Source: Halococcus sediminicola
GTDB lineage: Archaea > Halobacteriota > Halobacteria > Halobacteriales > Halococcaceae
DNA: 64,000 nt
Direction: 5' to 3'
NCBI RefSeq assembly: GCF_000755245.1
Contig: NZ_BBMP01000024.1
Coordinates: 62,001 to 126,000, forward strand
The notes beneath the pieces are model-generated. The model was not told where the DNA came from, did no database searches, and was given only the letters and a program-made list of their open reading frames with translations. Below are positions 1 to 9,020 of the stretch, piece after piece. The number at the start of each line of letters is the position of its first letter. The stretch's first letter is position 1. The position numbers and the translations under genes are program-made.

Positions 1-3000
1 CTCTGGTTGGGCTTTCCCGGCGGCCGGATGATCGAAAGCAGAACTGATGCTGCCTCTGAACCGGCTCAGTAGCCCTCGCCGACTCACCTCACCTTCCCAG
101 TCCGATTCGTCAACAGTCGCACCCTCTTCTTCACGGTGCCCACTTGGATCGCTGCCATTCTCAGATGCGCCCTCCGGTGAGAACTCAACCTCTACAGCCG
201 GGTTCTCTTCCTCGGACTCATCCGGGTCTGGGTCCTGCTTGCTCTCCGTTTCTGTGGCTGGTTCCTCTCGTGTACCTGCGTCACTCGTCTCCGCTGTTTC
301 GATAGCGCCGGGCGTCGGAGCGGGAGTTTCAGCCGCCGTGGCTCCCGTGGATGCCATGACGTCGTCCTCTGGCTCAGACTCAGCGTGTGCATCGTACAGA
401 GCAGCATCATCCACCCAATCCGATCCTTCGTAGGTTTCGGAGAGAGTATCATTGCCGGCGTTGGCGGGCGCACTGTTGTCGTTTGCGTTGTCGTTGTCGT
501 CATACGTTGGCGCTTCTATCCGCTCGACGCTCGTTCTACTGTGTCCGTTTGACCCAGAGCGCTCGCCGAGAGTGCTCGGGTCCACAGTGAGCAAATCATG
601 GGCCGCGTCTGTATCGCTGGCTCGCCGGCCGTTGATACCGCTCTCGCTCGTACTGTTGCCGACTGGGCCAGTCAGCGTCCCACCGTCCGCGGTTGCCGTC
701 TGAGCGGTTGTAGCCGCTGGTGATGACTCCTCATCAACCTCTGCTGGGCCGGGAACAACTGGAACAGCAGTTGCTGGCGGCGTATAGCCGCTCTCCTCCG
801 GCGGCTCGATACCACATTGTGCCTCCATGTACGCCGCGAAGTCGCCGTCCTCGCGTGGCGTGTACGTACAGACAGCATCCTCGACCGGCGATGCTTCGAT
901 ATGCAGTGGGAACCAGCTTTCAGGGCGGTCGTCAAACTGGATGAGTGATTGTGAGTAGTCGCCTTCCTTGCCGGGGTGCATCCCCTTCTTGACGTGGTTC
1001 ACCTGCTTCTCGTTCAAGCCGAACTTCGGCAGGATGTCGTCTGCCTCGTCGTCAGTATCGAGGCCTCGCGTGCGGAAGAACTGGACCGTCGAACACTGCT
1101 CATAGATCGTCCGGCGTTTGTTCTCGCCAGCACCGCCCGTCGTCTGTGCGATGAACTCGCGCGGCGATTGCGAGCAAAACCACAAGCAAGCATCGTAGCG
1201 TGCCCACTCACGGGCGGCTTTCTGCAACCAGTTCACCATCTCTTCGGAGTGGAGCAAGAAGTGCGCCTCGTCGATGAGGAAGATCGTCTCACCGGACGTG
1301 CGCTTGACCTTCTGGTTGACCTGATCCAGCATGAGCCGGAACATGGCCGACTTCTCTGCCGAACTCGAATCCCGGAATTGCCGAAGGTCGAGGTACGCCA
1401 TGTCCACGTCGTCATCCATGAGGCCGGTCGCGTCCTCATCGAGCAGATATTCGTATTTCTGACCCTCCATGAACCCGCCGAGCGCGTCACGTAATTCGGC
1501 GATCTTGTCGGCTTTCTTGCCGAGTTCTTTGTCGTGAGTGCCGAGTGTAAGCGAACTCGGCTCGTCCATCACTTTCTCGGACAGTTCGATGAAATCACGC
1601 ATGGTCGCGTCCGCTTCGGCAAGCGATGACGGGTCTCGCGGGTCGGCTCCCGCCTCGATCAACGTCCGACGCACGAGTTGTTCAATCGTGTTGTGGAAGA
1701 TCGACGGGTCGTACCCTTGTGTACGGACGAGTGCCTTGATGAACTGCACAATGCTGTCGGCCTTCATCGTAAACGGACTCATCTGCCCGCCCGAGTGGCT
1801 GGCGTGCTCCGGCGGCGCTTCCGTATAGAACGGGTTGACCGCATCCCGCCCACCGAGTACGATGTGCTTGCCATTCAACGCCTTCGTCAAGCCGTCGAAC
1901 TCGCCCTGCGTGTCGAGGACGATGAGCGTCCGGTCTTCGTCCTCGGAATACCAGCGCTGGCACGCTTTCTGTGCCGAGTAGGACTTCCCTGATCGAGAGG
2001 TCCCGATAGTGATGATGTGCGGCGCGAGACCGCGCTCGAACGGATTGGCTTTGATAACCTGTCCGTCCTGCTCATTGCGCCCCCACTCGATGCCCTCCTC
2101 CTCTTGGATGGTATCAGAGCATGGTGGGAACAGGGCTGCCACGCCATCGCCGAGCATCCACTGGGTTTTGAGGTCGCGGCGGCCGATCTGTGCGAAGGTG
2201 TTGCGGCCGGTCGGCGACCCTGCCTCGAACGCTGCATGGTGGAGATCGCCGGCCATCACGGGATAGCAGTTCGTCGGCGCGGCTTCGAGCAGGTCGGTAA
2301 TCTGCTCAGAGCGCACGCGAAGTGCGTCCTGTTTCGCAGCATCCAGCGAGGCATAGTCGCGGAGCGTGTCTTCGAACTGCTCGATGGCCTGCTTCTGTCC
2401 GGCACGGACAGTCACGTAGGCGCTGACGCGCCACGGCTGGACGTTCGTCGTTCGCAGCAGTTCGTACATCTGGGTGTAGATGTCCTGATCAGCATCGACG
2501 CCGATAGCGGTCACATCACCCCCGCCCTCGGAACGCTGGACGCCTTCTGCACCGATTGACCCCCACTGCTTCGAGAGTTCCTTCATCACGGCGTCCCGGT
2601 CCTCCGGTTCGACGTGGATAGACACGTCCAAATCGACCGGAATGTCTGTCTCGGGATTGAGGTCGCCCCCATCGAGTTCCGCACCGAACAGCGTGTAGAT
2701 GGGTTTCCAGTAAAGTGAATCGGGTTCGTCCGGCCATTCACTGATCCAGTAGGTGCGACAGAGTTGGTCGCCGACGCGCACGTAATCGCGGGTCACGTCG
2801 TAGATACCGGGGGCGAGCAACCGCTGAGCCGGCGTCTCGTCGTCAGATGATAGACCAGTGCTGTCGGCACCGTTCGCCTCGTCGCTGCTGGCAACCCCAT
2901 CGAACAGTCCAAACAAGCGCTCGCGGGCGGTTCGATTGCCCGGAGCACGCAGCGTTTCGCCCTCTTGATCGTCGTCTGCATCGCCGGGTTCGCTCTGAGC

Positions 3001-4122
3001 CATATCAGTAGCGTCCTCACGCTCATCCCCCGGCATGGGAATGTCACTATTCGGCGTGTTCTGGGTCCGTGCAGGGGGCCAGACAGTCGGTCCGGTATGC
3101 TCACGGCGGAAGACGCGTTCGAGTTCGTCGTCGGGAGCGTGATTCTCGCCAGTCCAATAATCAAGGAGTATCTGCGCGTGCTCGTCCGGCGAGATACGCT
3201 CGGCCGAGAGTCCCTCGACATTACTGATGGCCCCCTCGACTTTCGAGAGCCGCGAGAGCAATTCACGCTTAGCAGCGCGGCGGCGCTGGCGCTCGGTCAC
3301 GTCCTCTGACGAACGGAACGGACTCAGCCGAGCGCGTATCGACGGCGAAGGTAATGAGCGGGCGTCGTCAGCTGTCGCCTCGACGACGATGTAATGCCGA
3401 CGCTCGGGTGCGTCCCATGCAGGATCGTCAGTGGTGCTTCGCCACTGCGCGAGTGATCGACAGATCGCGCGCACGTACGTCCACACACGACCCTCAAGGC
3501 GCTCACTCCGTGCAGCCTCGTGATACGGCTTCGTGAGCGCGTCCGCGTCCGATGTATGCAGCGTAGTCGTGTAGAAGCGAAAGCCGAAATTCTTGATCGT
3601 CTCATCGATCTGCCCACCGAGTTGGTTCACGATCTCGTTCGCGTCAAAGCCGGTCATTCGGTCGGTTGCCCGCCCACTGATGTCAGCAAGCCCAACGACA
3701 CGACCGTCGGTCATCCGGGCCGTCCCATCATCATAAATCTCTGCAAGGCCAGCAAGGTCGTGAGCGACCGTCTCGGAATGATTCCACGGCATCGACCGCC
3801 GGAGTCGGCGGTAGCGCCGCCAGTTTCGCAAGCGCTCACGCGGTGGCGTATGCCAGTTCGACTTGATGACGACCCAGCCGCCGAGAACGAGCGCTATCGG
3901 CGCGAACACCAACACGAACACCCCCGCGAGCAGCAACGGGCCACTCATGAGCACCGTGAGAACGCCTGCGAGCGCACAGAGGATCGCCGGAAGGAAACCG
4001 ATAAAGAACTTCTTCACCGGATACCCGTTGATCTTCATCGCGGTATCAACGTGCTGTGGAATGATCTGTGCCGGACTCCGGTTCGTTTCTTCTTCGTCTG
4101 AGTTCTGAACTGCTTTGCTCAT
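1..4122 (-). CDS. VirB4/TraC-like conjugation ATPase, C-terminus cut by window edge
   Basis: This is a motor ATPase of a type IV secretion or conjugation apparatus at the membrane. The frame is open from the ATG at 4122 to the left edge (1374 codons), so the stop lies outside. Two hydrophobic helices sit near residues 38-80, after a short acidic start, like a PrgI-type membrane anchor. A VirB4-like middle part follows. Walker A (GTSRSGKS) is at about residues 707-714 and Walker B (TIFLIDEAHF) at about 946-955. The tail after about residue 1100 is Ser/Thr/Glu/Asp-rich, low in complexity and probably disordered. It is the last gene of a minus-strand operon, 17 bases after the TrbL-like gene. 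A HerA/FtsK-type DNA pump is the alternative, but the membrane anchor and neighbours favour VirB4. Confidence 0.88.
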   Translation of the reverse strand, partial: MSKAVQNSDEEETNRSPAQIIPQHVDTAMKINGYPVKKFFIGFLPAILCALAGVLTVLMSGPLLLAGVFVLVFAPIALVLGGWVVIKSNWHTPPRERLRNWRRYRRLRRSMPWNHSETVAHDLAGLAEIYDDGTARMTDGRVVGLADISGRATDRMTGFDANEIVNQLGGQIDETIKNFGFRFYTTTLHTSDADALTKPYHEAARSERLEGRVWTYVRAICRSLAQWRSTTDDPAWDAPERRHYIVVEATADDARSLPSPSIRARLSPFRSSEDVTERQRRRAAKRELLSRLSKVEGAISNVEGLSAERISPDEHAQILLDYWTGENHAPDDELERVFRREHTGPTVWPPARTQNTPNSDIPMPGDEREDATDMAQSEPGDADDDQEGETLRAPGNRTARERLFGLFDGVASSDEANGADSTGLSSDDETPAQRLLAPGIYDVTRDYVRVGDQLCRTYWISEWPDEPDSLYWKPIYTLFGAELDGGDLNPETDIPVDLDVSIHVEPEDRDAVMKELSKQWGSIGAEGVQRSEGGGDVTAIGVDADQDIYTQMYELLRTTNVQPWRVSAYVTVRAGQKQAIEQFEDTLRDYASLDAAKQDALRVRSEQITDLLEAAPTNCYPVMAGDLHHAAFEAGSPTGRNTFAQIGRRDLKTQWMLGDGVAALFPPCSDTIQEEEGIEWGRNEQDGQVIKANPFERGLAPHIITIGTSRSGKSYSAQKACQRWYSEDEDRTLIVLDTQGEFDGLTKALNGKHIVLGGRDAVNPFYTEAPPEHASHSGGQMSPFTMKADSIVQFIKALVRTQGYDPSIFHNTIEQLVRRTLIEAGADPRDPSSLAEADATMRDFIELSEKVMDEPSSLTLGTHDKELGKKADKIAELRDALGGFMEGQKYEYLLDEDATGLMDDDVDMAYLDLRQFRDSSSAEKSAMFRLMLDQVNQKVKRTSGETIFLIDEAHFLLHSEEMVNWLQKAAREWARYDACLWFCSQSPREFIAQTTGGAGENKRRTIYEQCSTVQFFRTRGLDTDDEADDILPKFGLNEKQVNHVKKGMHPGKEGDYSQSLIQFDDRPESWFPLHIEASPVEDAVCTYTPREDGDFAAYMEAQCGIEPPEESGYTPPATAVPVVPGPAEVDEESSPAATTAQTATADGGTLTGPVGNSTSESGINGRRASDTDAAHDLLTVDPSTLGERSGSNGHSRTSVERIEAPTYDDNDNANDNSAPANAGNDTLSETYEGSDWVDDAALYDAHAESEPEDDVMASTGATAAETPAPTPGAIETAETSDAGTREEPATETESKQDPDPDESEEENPAVEVEFSPEGASENGSDPSGHREEEGATVDESDWEGEVSRRGLLSRFRGSISSAFDHPAAGKAQPE

Positions 4123-4139
4123 TGGTATGATTTCTATGA

Positions 4140-5654
4140 TTAATCCAACTGATCGTGGATGTCGTGGCGGCGGCGCTCAACCTGCGATGCATCGACGCCA
4201 CCGCGGAGTTTGTCGCTCGTTACCTCGCCAACGCGCCGAACAGTGGCGCTATGATGGTCGTTCGACGCTGCTGTCGAACCGACCGATCCGACCTGTGTCG
4301 TACTTCCGCTAGAGGTACTGCCATTGGTGGTACTCCCGTCATCGCCTCCACCGCGAACGTTCTCTAATCGCTGTTTGACGTTGCCGATGCGTTCACGGGA
4401 GTTTTCGTAGCGCTCGGGCGCTTTCTTCATCGCCTGCGACCCGCCCGAAATCATCGCTGACGCCGGGACGCCCTTCCGAACGAACGCCTTCGGGAAGATG
4501 ATGAAGACGAAAATCAGTCCGACAATGGTGAGCAGCACCGACCCGAATGCCGTCGCTATACCAGCCTCAATGGGGTCCCATGAGAGACCGAAGAGGAATC
4601 GCAGCATCCCCGACTGCAACACGCGCAAGAAACACAGTCCGTAGAAGCTGGCGATGCCGGCGTTGCCAACCCACTTGATGGACGAGACTGGTGCGAGGCG
4701 GGCGACCCAGAAGATCGGCCAGAACGCCGCGAGAATGTGAATCGCCACGTAGATCATGACGATGATCGCAAGACCGATCAGGACAAGCGTTGACTGTGTG
4801 AGCGATAACGCACCAGTAAGGATGACGCCAACGCTGAGCTTCCCAGCGCCGGCCGCTGAATCAAGGAACTCACCCGCAGATGGTGCGAGTGATGTCGAAA
4901 CCGCGTCGAAGAGATGCAGCGAAGCCGGCATGACGAGCAAGGCTCCGAGGAGAATCATCACGCCATGACCGGCAAGGCGCTTCAATTCCTTCTCACGGCG
5001 GTATGGATCGGCCCGGTCCATCGCAATCATAATCGCAGGGAGCAGAGCGGCCGCAGCGAACGTCATGAAGATGTAGTACGTTTCGTAGATGTCCGGCCAC
5101 CAGCCGTTCTCCGGGCTGGCCCACGTGCTTGGATCGCCGACATCGCCCGGAGCCGGAATGCCGACAAAAATATCATTGAATCCGCCGATCAACTTCTTCA
5201 CATTCTTCGTGACCGAATCCTCGATGAAATTCACGAACCCGCTGAGCATTTCACCGGGTCCGGGTATGCACGCGCCGGGATTCGTCACACCGCACTTCCC
5301 ACCGCCCCCACCGCTGCTACTTCCGTTTCCAGAAACACTCTCGCTGACGTTTCCGCCCGTCAGTCCGGCATTCGCTCCACCAGCACCGGGTGAGGTCTGG
5401 TTACGTTGGTTCGACGCATCAAGCGGTGTCGTCTGGTTAGCACCTCCTCCGGTCGTATTCGACCCATTGAGACGGCTCAGTTGCTCACCGGAGGTGGGAG
5501 TGGATGTGGTATTCGTCGTGTTCGTTCCGTTCCCAGCCTGTGCGCTTACCGGATCAACGAACACTACACCGCCGGCAACACCGAGAACGACACAGAGCAC
5601 TACGAGGAGGGCGGATACCTGCACTGCCGACCGACACGAATCTGACTCTAACAT
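4140..5654 (-). CDS. TrbL/VirB6-like polytopic membrane protein of the conjugation module
   Basis: A 504-residue protein. It starts with a hydrophobic signal-like segment (residues about 12-32), then a long Asn/Thr/Ser/Gly-rich outside region with many N-glycosylation sequons (about 40-120), then about six to eight membrane helices between 190 and 400, and finally a charged, Ser/Thr-rich cytoplasmic tail. Known TrbL/VirB6 proteins form part of the inner-membrane channel; here that role is inferred from topology and from position between a TrbC-like pilin-sized protein and a VirB4 ATPase. Spacing is 25 bases to the upstream gene and 17 to the downstream one, which points to a single transcript. 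Family assignment rests on topology, not on a sequence motif. Confidence 0.72.
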   Translation of the reverse strand: MLESDSCRSAVQVSALLVVLCVVLGVAGGVVFVDPVSAQAGNGTNTTNTTSTPTSGEQLSRLNGSNTTGGGANQTTPLDASNQRNQTSPGAGGANAGLTGGNVSESVSGNGSSSGGGGGKCGVTNPGACIPGPGEMLSGFVNFIEDSVTKNVKKLIGGFNDIFVGIPAPGDVGDPSTWASPENGWWPDIYETYYIFMTFAAAALLPAIMIAMDRADPYRREKELKRLAGHGVMILLGALLVMPASLHLFDAVSTSLAPSAGEFLDSAAGAGKLSVGVILTGALSLTQSTLVLIGLAIIVMIYVAIHILAAFWPIFWVARLAPVSSIKWVGNAGIASFYGLCFLRVLQSGMLRFLFGLSWDPIEAGIATAFGSVLLTIVGLIFVFIIFPKAFVRKGVPASAMISGGSQAMKKAPERYENSRERIGNVKQRLENVRGGGDDGSTTNGSTSSGSTTQVGSVGSTAASNDHHSATVRRVGEVTSDKLRGGVDASQVERRRHDIHDQLD

Positions 5655-5679
5655 CTGGATTGGTGAGAGAACGAGTTGG

Positions 5680-6321
5680 TTAGGCGCGGACGTAGCCGAC
5701 GGCAGCGAGCGCTGCGAACGAGAGACCCTGCGCTCCCATCGGGCCGACAGCAGCGATCACCGGATCGAGCGGCGTGCCGCTGACCGGCAGTGGCATGATC
5801 ATCCCGGCCCCGCCGCCGAACACGCCGACGTTGAAGTCGAAACACGAGATCGTGCTGACGCCGATGATTTCGAGGATGGCTGCGAAGATCGGCGGGGCGA
5901 ACGCGGCTGCACCCGAATAGAGCGCTCCCATCAACTGGTTGTCGCCCTCCTGCTGGGTTTGGGGCTTCTTCGACCCTTTCTTGTCCAGCCCGGACATCCC
6001 TCTGAAGATGGCTTTGAAGAGGAAATAGAGGGTCGCGGCGGCGAACACGATTGAGAGAATCTGACCGATGCCGTTGTTACAGAGCGCTTGACCGACCTGA
6101 TCGAGTTGGGCCGCCGCCGGCACCGCCAGCATCGACAGGCCGATCACTACGAGTCCGGGCACGCGAACGTACCGACGGAGCGTTGCTTCGCGGTCAGCAT
6201 CAACCGGCGTGCGGTGATACATCGCTGCGAGACGTGCGGCGAGTGCTGCGAGGCGTGGATACTGCTTTTTTGCCTTCTCGACGGACAGTCCAACGCGCTC
6301 GCGGGTGTTTTCGTCTGACAT
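5680..6321 (-). CDS. TrbC/VirB2-like small membrane protein of the conjugation module
   Basis: A 213-residue protein with a charged N-terminus and three to four hydrophobic segments: about residues 55-75 (VPGLVVIGLSMLAVPAAA), 85-115, 140-160 and 175-205. It lies first in the minus-strand operon ahead of the TrbL-like and VirB4-like genes. The ATG at 6321 is chosen because an AAGGA sits 8-12 bases before it; a GTG at 6366 would add 15 residues with a weaker context. Pilin or core-channel function is inferred from gene order and hydrophobicity only. It is longer than typical VirB2 pilins. Confidence 0.65.
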   Translation of the reverse strand: MSDENTRERVGLSVEKAKKQYPRLAALAARLAAMYHRTPVDADREATLRRYVRVPGLVVIGLSMLAVPAAAQLDQVGQALCNNGIGQILSIVFAAATLYFLFKAIFRGMSGLDKKGSKKPQTQQEGDNQLMGALYSGAAAFAPPIFAAILEIIGVSTISCFDFNVGVFGGGAGMIMPLPVSGTPLDPVIAAVGPMGAQGLSFAALAAVGYVRA

Positions 6322-6438
6322 AGTTGTTTCCTTGGACACCTTCTTGCGGGTGGTGTTGATGTTCACCCCTCTCTCCCAGTACAGGATAAAATCTGTTCGA
6401 GTGTATTTTGAACTACATATTATTCTGACTGTTTTGAA

Positions 6439-6450
6439 GGGGGGGGGGGG
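6439..6450. repeat. Run of 12 guanines between divergent operons
   Basis: A homopolymer of 12 G residues lies in the 205-bp gap between the conjugation operon (minus) and the HTH regulator gene (plus). Such tracts slip during replication. Its position in the shared upstream region means a length change could alter promoter spacing for either side. Whether it varies cannot be told from one sequence. Confidence 0.9.
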
Positions 6451-6526
6451 TGATATACCAGTTTAAATTCAATATCAAAATACACGACGCACAGTTCACA
6501 TCCTGCATTGGAAAAGAGAGGGGTGT

Positions 6527-6997
6527 ATGTGCGATACTGGAAGCGACTCGGCCTCGTTAGCAGACCTCCATCCCGACTTGAGCCAACTGTTTCCACAGCC
6601 CAACAAGACTTCACAAGAAGTCGTGCGAGCGATTTTCGGCCTCAAGCAGGGCGAGATACGCGCATATTTTGCCCTCACCGACCAGCCACATAGCTCGACA
6701 GATCAGCTTGCAGACGAACTCGATCAGCACCGACGCTATGTCGCCCGCTCACTCCGCGGACTCCACGAGGTCAACCTTGCTGAACGCGAGCACCAAACCC
6801 TCGAAAACGGTGGGCGGGGGTACGTGTATGAGCCTGCCCCCGTCGAGGAGATGAAGCAGTATCTCGACGATCAACTCACCGAATGGACCACTCATCTCCG
6901 GGCTGAAATCGAAACCCTCGAAACCGAAATCGAGGCTGAACTTGCTGCCGATGGTGGCGCAAATGAAAATAGCTGTTCTCAGAGTGGGGATGAGTGA
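6527..6997 (+). CDS. Small winged-helix transcriptional regulator (TrmB/MarR-like)
   Basis: A 156-residue protein with a winged-helix fold: residues about 30-95 carry the pattern seen in haloarchaeal TrmB-like N-termini, with a recognition-helix segment (DELDQHRRYVARSLRGLHEV) and a wing ending in GRGYVYEPAP. A C-terminal acidic coiled coil (about 105-145) likely dimerises. It is divergent from the conjugation operon and overlaps the next gene by 8 bases, so it probably controls this module. The start at 6527 follows a GGGGTG purine-rich stretch. The DNA target and effector cannot be read from the sequence. Confidence 0.75.
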   Translation: MCDTGSDSASLADLHPDLSQLFPQPNKTSQEVVRAIFGLKQGEIRAYFALTDQPHSSTDQLADELDQHRRYVARSLRGLHEVNLAEREHQTLENGGRGYVYEPAPVEEMKQYLDDQLTEWTTHLRAEIETLETEIEAELAADGGANENSCSQSGDE

Positions 6998-9017
6998 AAT
7001 GCATCGCCGCGGCCACACTGGAATTGCAATGCTCGCGTACGCGCCCGTAGCGTACATCTTTCTCCGGGGTGGACAGCCGGCCCTCGCGCTCGGCGGACTG
7101 CTCGGCGTGCTTTGCGTTGAACCGGTTCCTGACAACGATTTCTGGCTGCCGGGGTTGCGACATCGTGGGATCAGTCATTCGTTGCTGGGTGCGCTCGTCG
7201 TCGGCAGCCTCCTCGGCGTGGGTGGATGGCTTCTTGCAGCGGGACTGAACGGGCTGCTGGCTCGTCCCGTTGCCACGCTCGTTTCACTCCCAATGCAAAT
7301 CGATGACAGTATCGTGGGAGAGCTTATCGGCCTGTTTCACACTCTCGATAGCGAGGCGCTTGCTGGCCTCGGCTTCGCCGTCGGCGTGTTCGGTGTCCTC
7401 GTTCACTTGCTTGGCGACGTTATCACTGTCGCCGGAATCAGACCGTTTCTGCCGGTCTCGTCACGCCGCGTCTCGCTCTCGCCACTCCGTTCGCACAGTC
7501 CGACCGCGAATAGTGTGCTCTTCGGTCTCGGCATTCTCGCGCTCGTGGTCGTGGTCGTGACGGCTGCGCCGGGTGTCCTCAGCAGCGGGATAGGTGTGCC
7601 GCAAGGATGTCCGCTCGCCAGTGGCCCATCCACGTCGCATCCCAATGAGTGCGTTCCATCGTTTGACCTCTCGCCCGTCGGTGTCGCTGCTGGACAGAGC
7701 GCCAACGAGACGAACGCTTCCGTCGCGTTCGCCAATCAAACGTCGAATGGAACGAACGTCACCGTCGAGAGTGTGACACTCCCCGAAGGTGGGTTCATTG
7801 CCATCCACAGCAGCGGCTACACGACCGGCGCAGCATCCGCTGAGTCCTCAATCATCGCCACCTCGAAGTATCTCAAACCGGGCAATTACTCGACCGTCAC
7901 AATCGACATCTCGAATGCACCGCCGGGCAACTATCCCGGCTTGAATCGCTCCCGGCTGAACGCTTCGGAGCCGCTCACGGCGATGATTCACCGAGATACG
8001 GATGGCAACGAGCGGATGGATTTCATTGCGTCGGTCGGTGCAAACGACACGGCCTACACCATCGACGGAAGCCCGGTTGCTGACTCGGCAGGTGTCACGG
8101 TCCCGACCGAGACCCGCGAGCAGGCGTCGGTGAGCGTTCGCAACCAGACTGTTCAAAGTGACTCAGTGACGATTGAAAGCGCTCGACTGCCTGACGGCGG
8201 GTTCCTCGTCGTTCACAACGATAGCTATCTCCCACCGGAAAGCGCCCCGCTCGAAAGCGCCGTCGGTGTCACGTCGTATCTCGAAGCCGGCCAGCACAAC
8301 GGCGTGAGCGTCCCGCTGCTCGACGGAGCCGTTGAAGAAGACCAGCAGCTAATCGCGGTCCCCTACCGCGACACGAACGGCAATCAGCGCTACGACTACA
8401 TCGCCAGCGATGGATTCCAAGATACGGCCTACGAAAACCGGACGGGCAACCAGTCGGTCATTGTCAACGACATGGCGGATGTTGCGGTCGAAGGTACTGA
8501 GAGTGCCACTGAAAGCAGGGAAACATCGACCGCGACACCGGTTGATACCACGACCTCGTTCAAGATCACGAATCTCTCGGTGAGCAACCGAACGGCACAC
8601 GTCGGTGATGAAGTGACCGTCACGGCACGAATCACCAACCCCCGCGACTCACGCCTCGACGGTGAACTCGCGCTTGCCACAGCGGGAGAAGCTGTCGAGA
8701 CCCAGCAAGTCGCACTATTCGCGCAGGAAAGTCGAACAGTGACGTTCACCCACTCGTACGACGCGGCGGGTGAATACGTGATCAAAGTCGGCGATCACAC
8801 CCAGCGGATACGAATCGTCGAGGAAGGCGCACCGCTGACACCGATGACGACGACTGGAGAGGCAGGCCCAGCGAATGCGAACAACTCTGAGTCACAAGCG
8901 GCAAAGAGTGATTCAGGGGGATCGCTGAGTCTCACCGACATCATACTTCTCGTCGTACTGGTCAGTATTTTCGCAGGACTGATTTGGGCGCTCTTCACCC
9001 TCCGCAAACGGATCTGA
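6990..9017 (+). CDS. Membrane metal-dependent hydrolase (YdjM/DUF457-like) with two DUF7282 repeats and a CARDB-like domain
   Basis: A 675-residue multidomain protein. Residues about 1-200 are a DUF457/YdjM-type membrane hydrolase, with RRGHTG near the start and HRGISHS after two helices as metal-binding histidine motifs, and four to five helices. Residues about 255-350 and 390-490 are two homologous DUF7282 units, each with a core of LPEGGF or LPDGGF and YLKPGN or YLEAGQ. Residues about 523-608 look like a CARDB beta-sandwich, followed by one C-terminal membrane helix (about 645-667). The outer domains should face the cell surface. The ATG at 6990 overlaps the previous stop. Joining a DUF457 domain to surface adhesion-like repeats is unusual; a role in the conjugative cell envelope is only inferred. 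Confidence 0.8.
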   Translation: MSEMHRRGHTGIAMLAYAPVAYIFLRGGQPALALGGLLGVLCVEPVPDNDFWLPGLRHRGISHSLLGALVVGSLLGVGGWLLAAGLNGLLARPVATLVSLPMQIDDSIVGELIGLFHTLDSEALAGLGFAVGVFGVLVHLLGDVITVAGIRPFLPVSSRRVSLSPLRSHSPTANSVLFGLGILALVVVVVTAAPGVLSSGIGVPQGCPLASGPSTSHPNECVPSFDLSPVGVAAGQSANETNASVAFANQTSNGTNVTVESVTLPEGGFIAIHSSGYTTGAASAESSIIATSKYLKPGNYSTVTIDISNAPPGNYPGLNRSRLNASEPLTAMIHRDTDGNERMDFIASVGANDTAYTIDGSPVADSAGVTVPTETREQASVSVRNQTVQSDSVTIESARLPDGGFLVVHNDSYLPPESAPLESAVGVTSYLEAGQHNGVSVPLLDGAVEEDQQLIAVPYRDTNGNQRYDYIASDGFQDTAYENRTGNQSVIVNDMADVAVEGTESATESRETSTATPVDTTTSFKITNLSVSNRTAHVGDEVTVTARITNPRDSRLDGELALATAGEAVETQQVALFAQESRTVTFTHSYDAAGEYVIKVGDHTQRIRIVEEGAPLTPMTTTGEAGPANANNSESQAAKSDSGGSLSLTDIILLVVLVSIFAGLIWALFTLRKRI

Positions 9018-9020
9018 GCG

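Noticed and set aside
5089-6054. 321-codon plus-strand frame opposite the conjugation genes
   Set aside because: Antisense to two well-supported membrane genes; Pro/Arg-rich composition and no family features. Typical shadow frame of GC-rich DNA.
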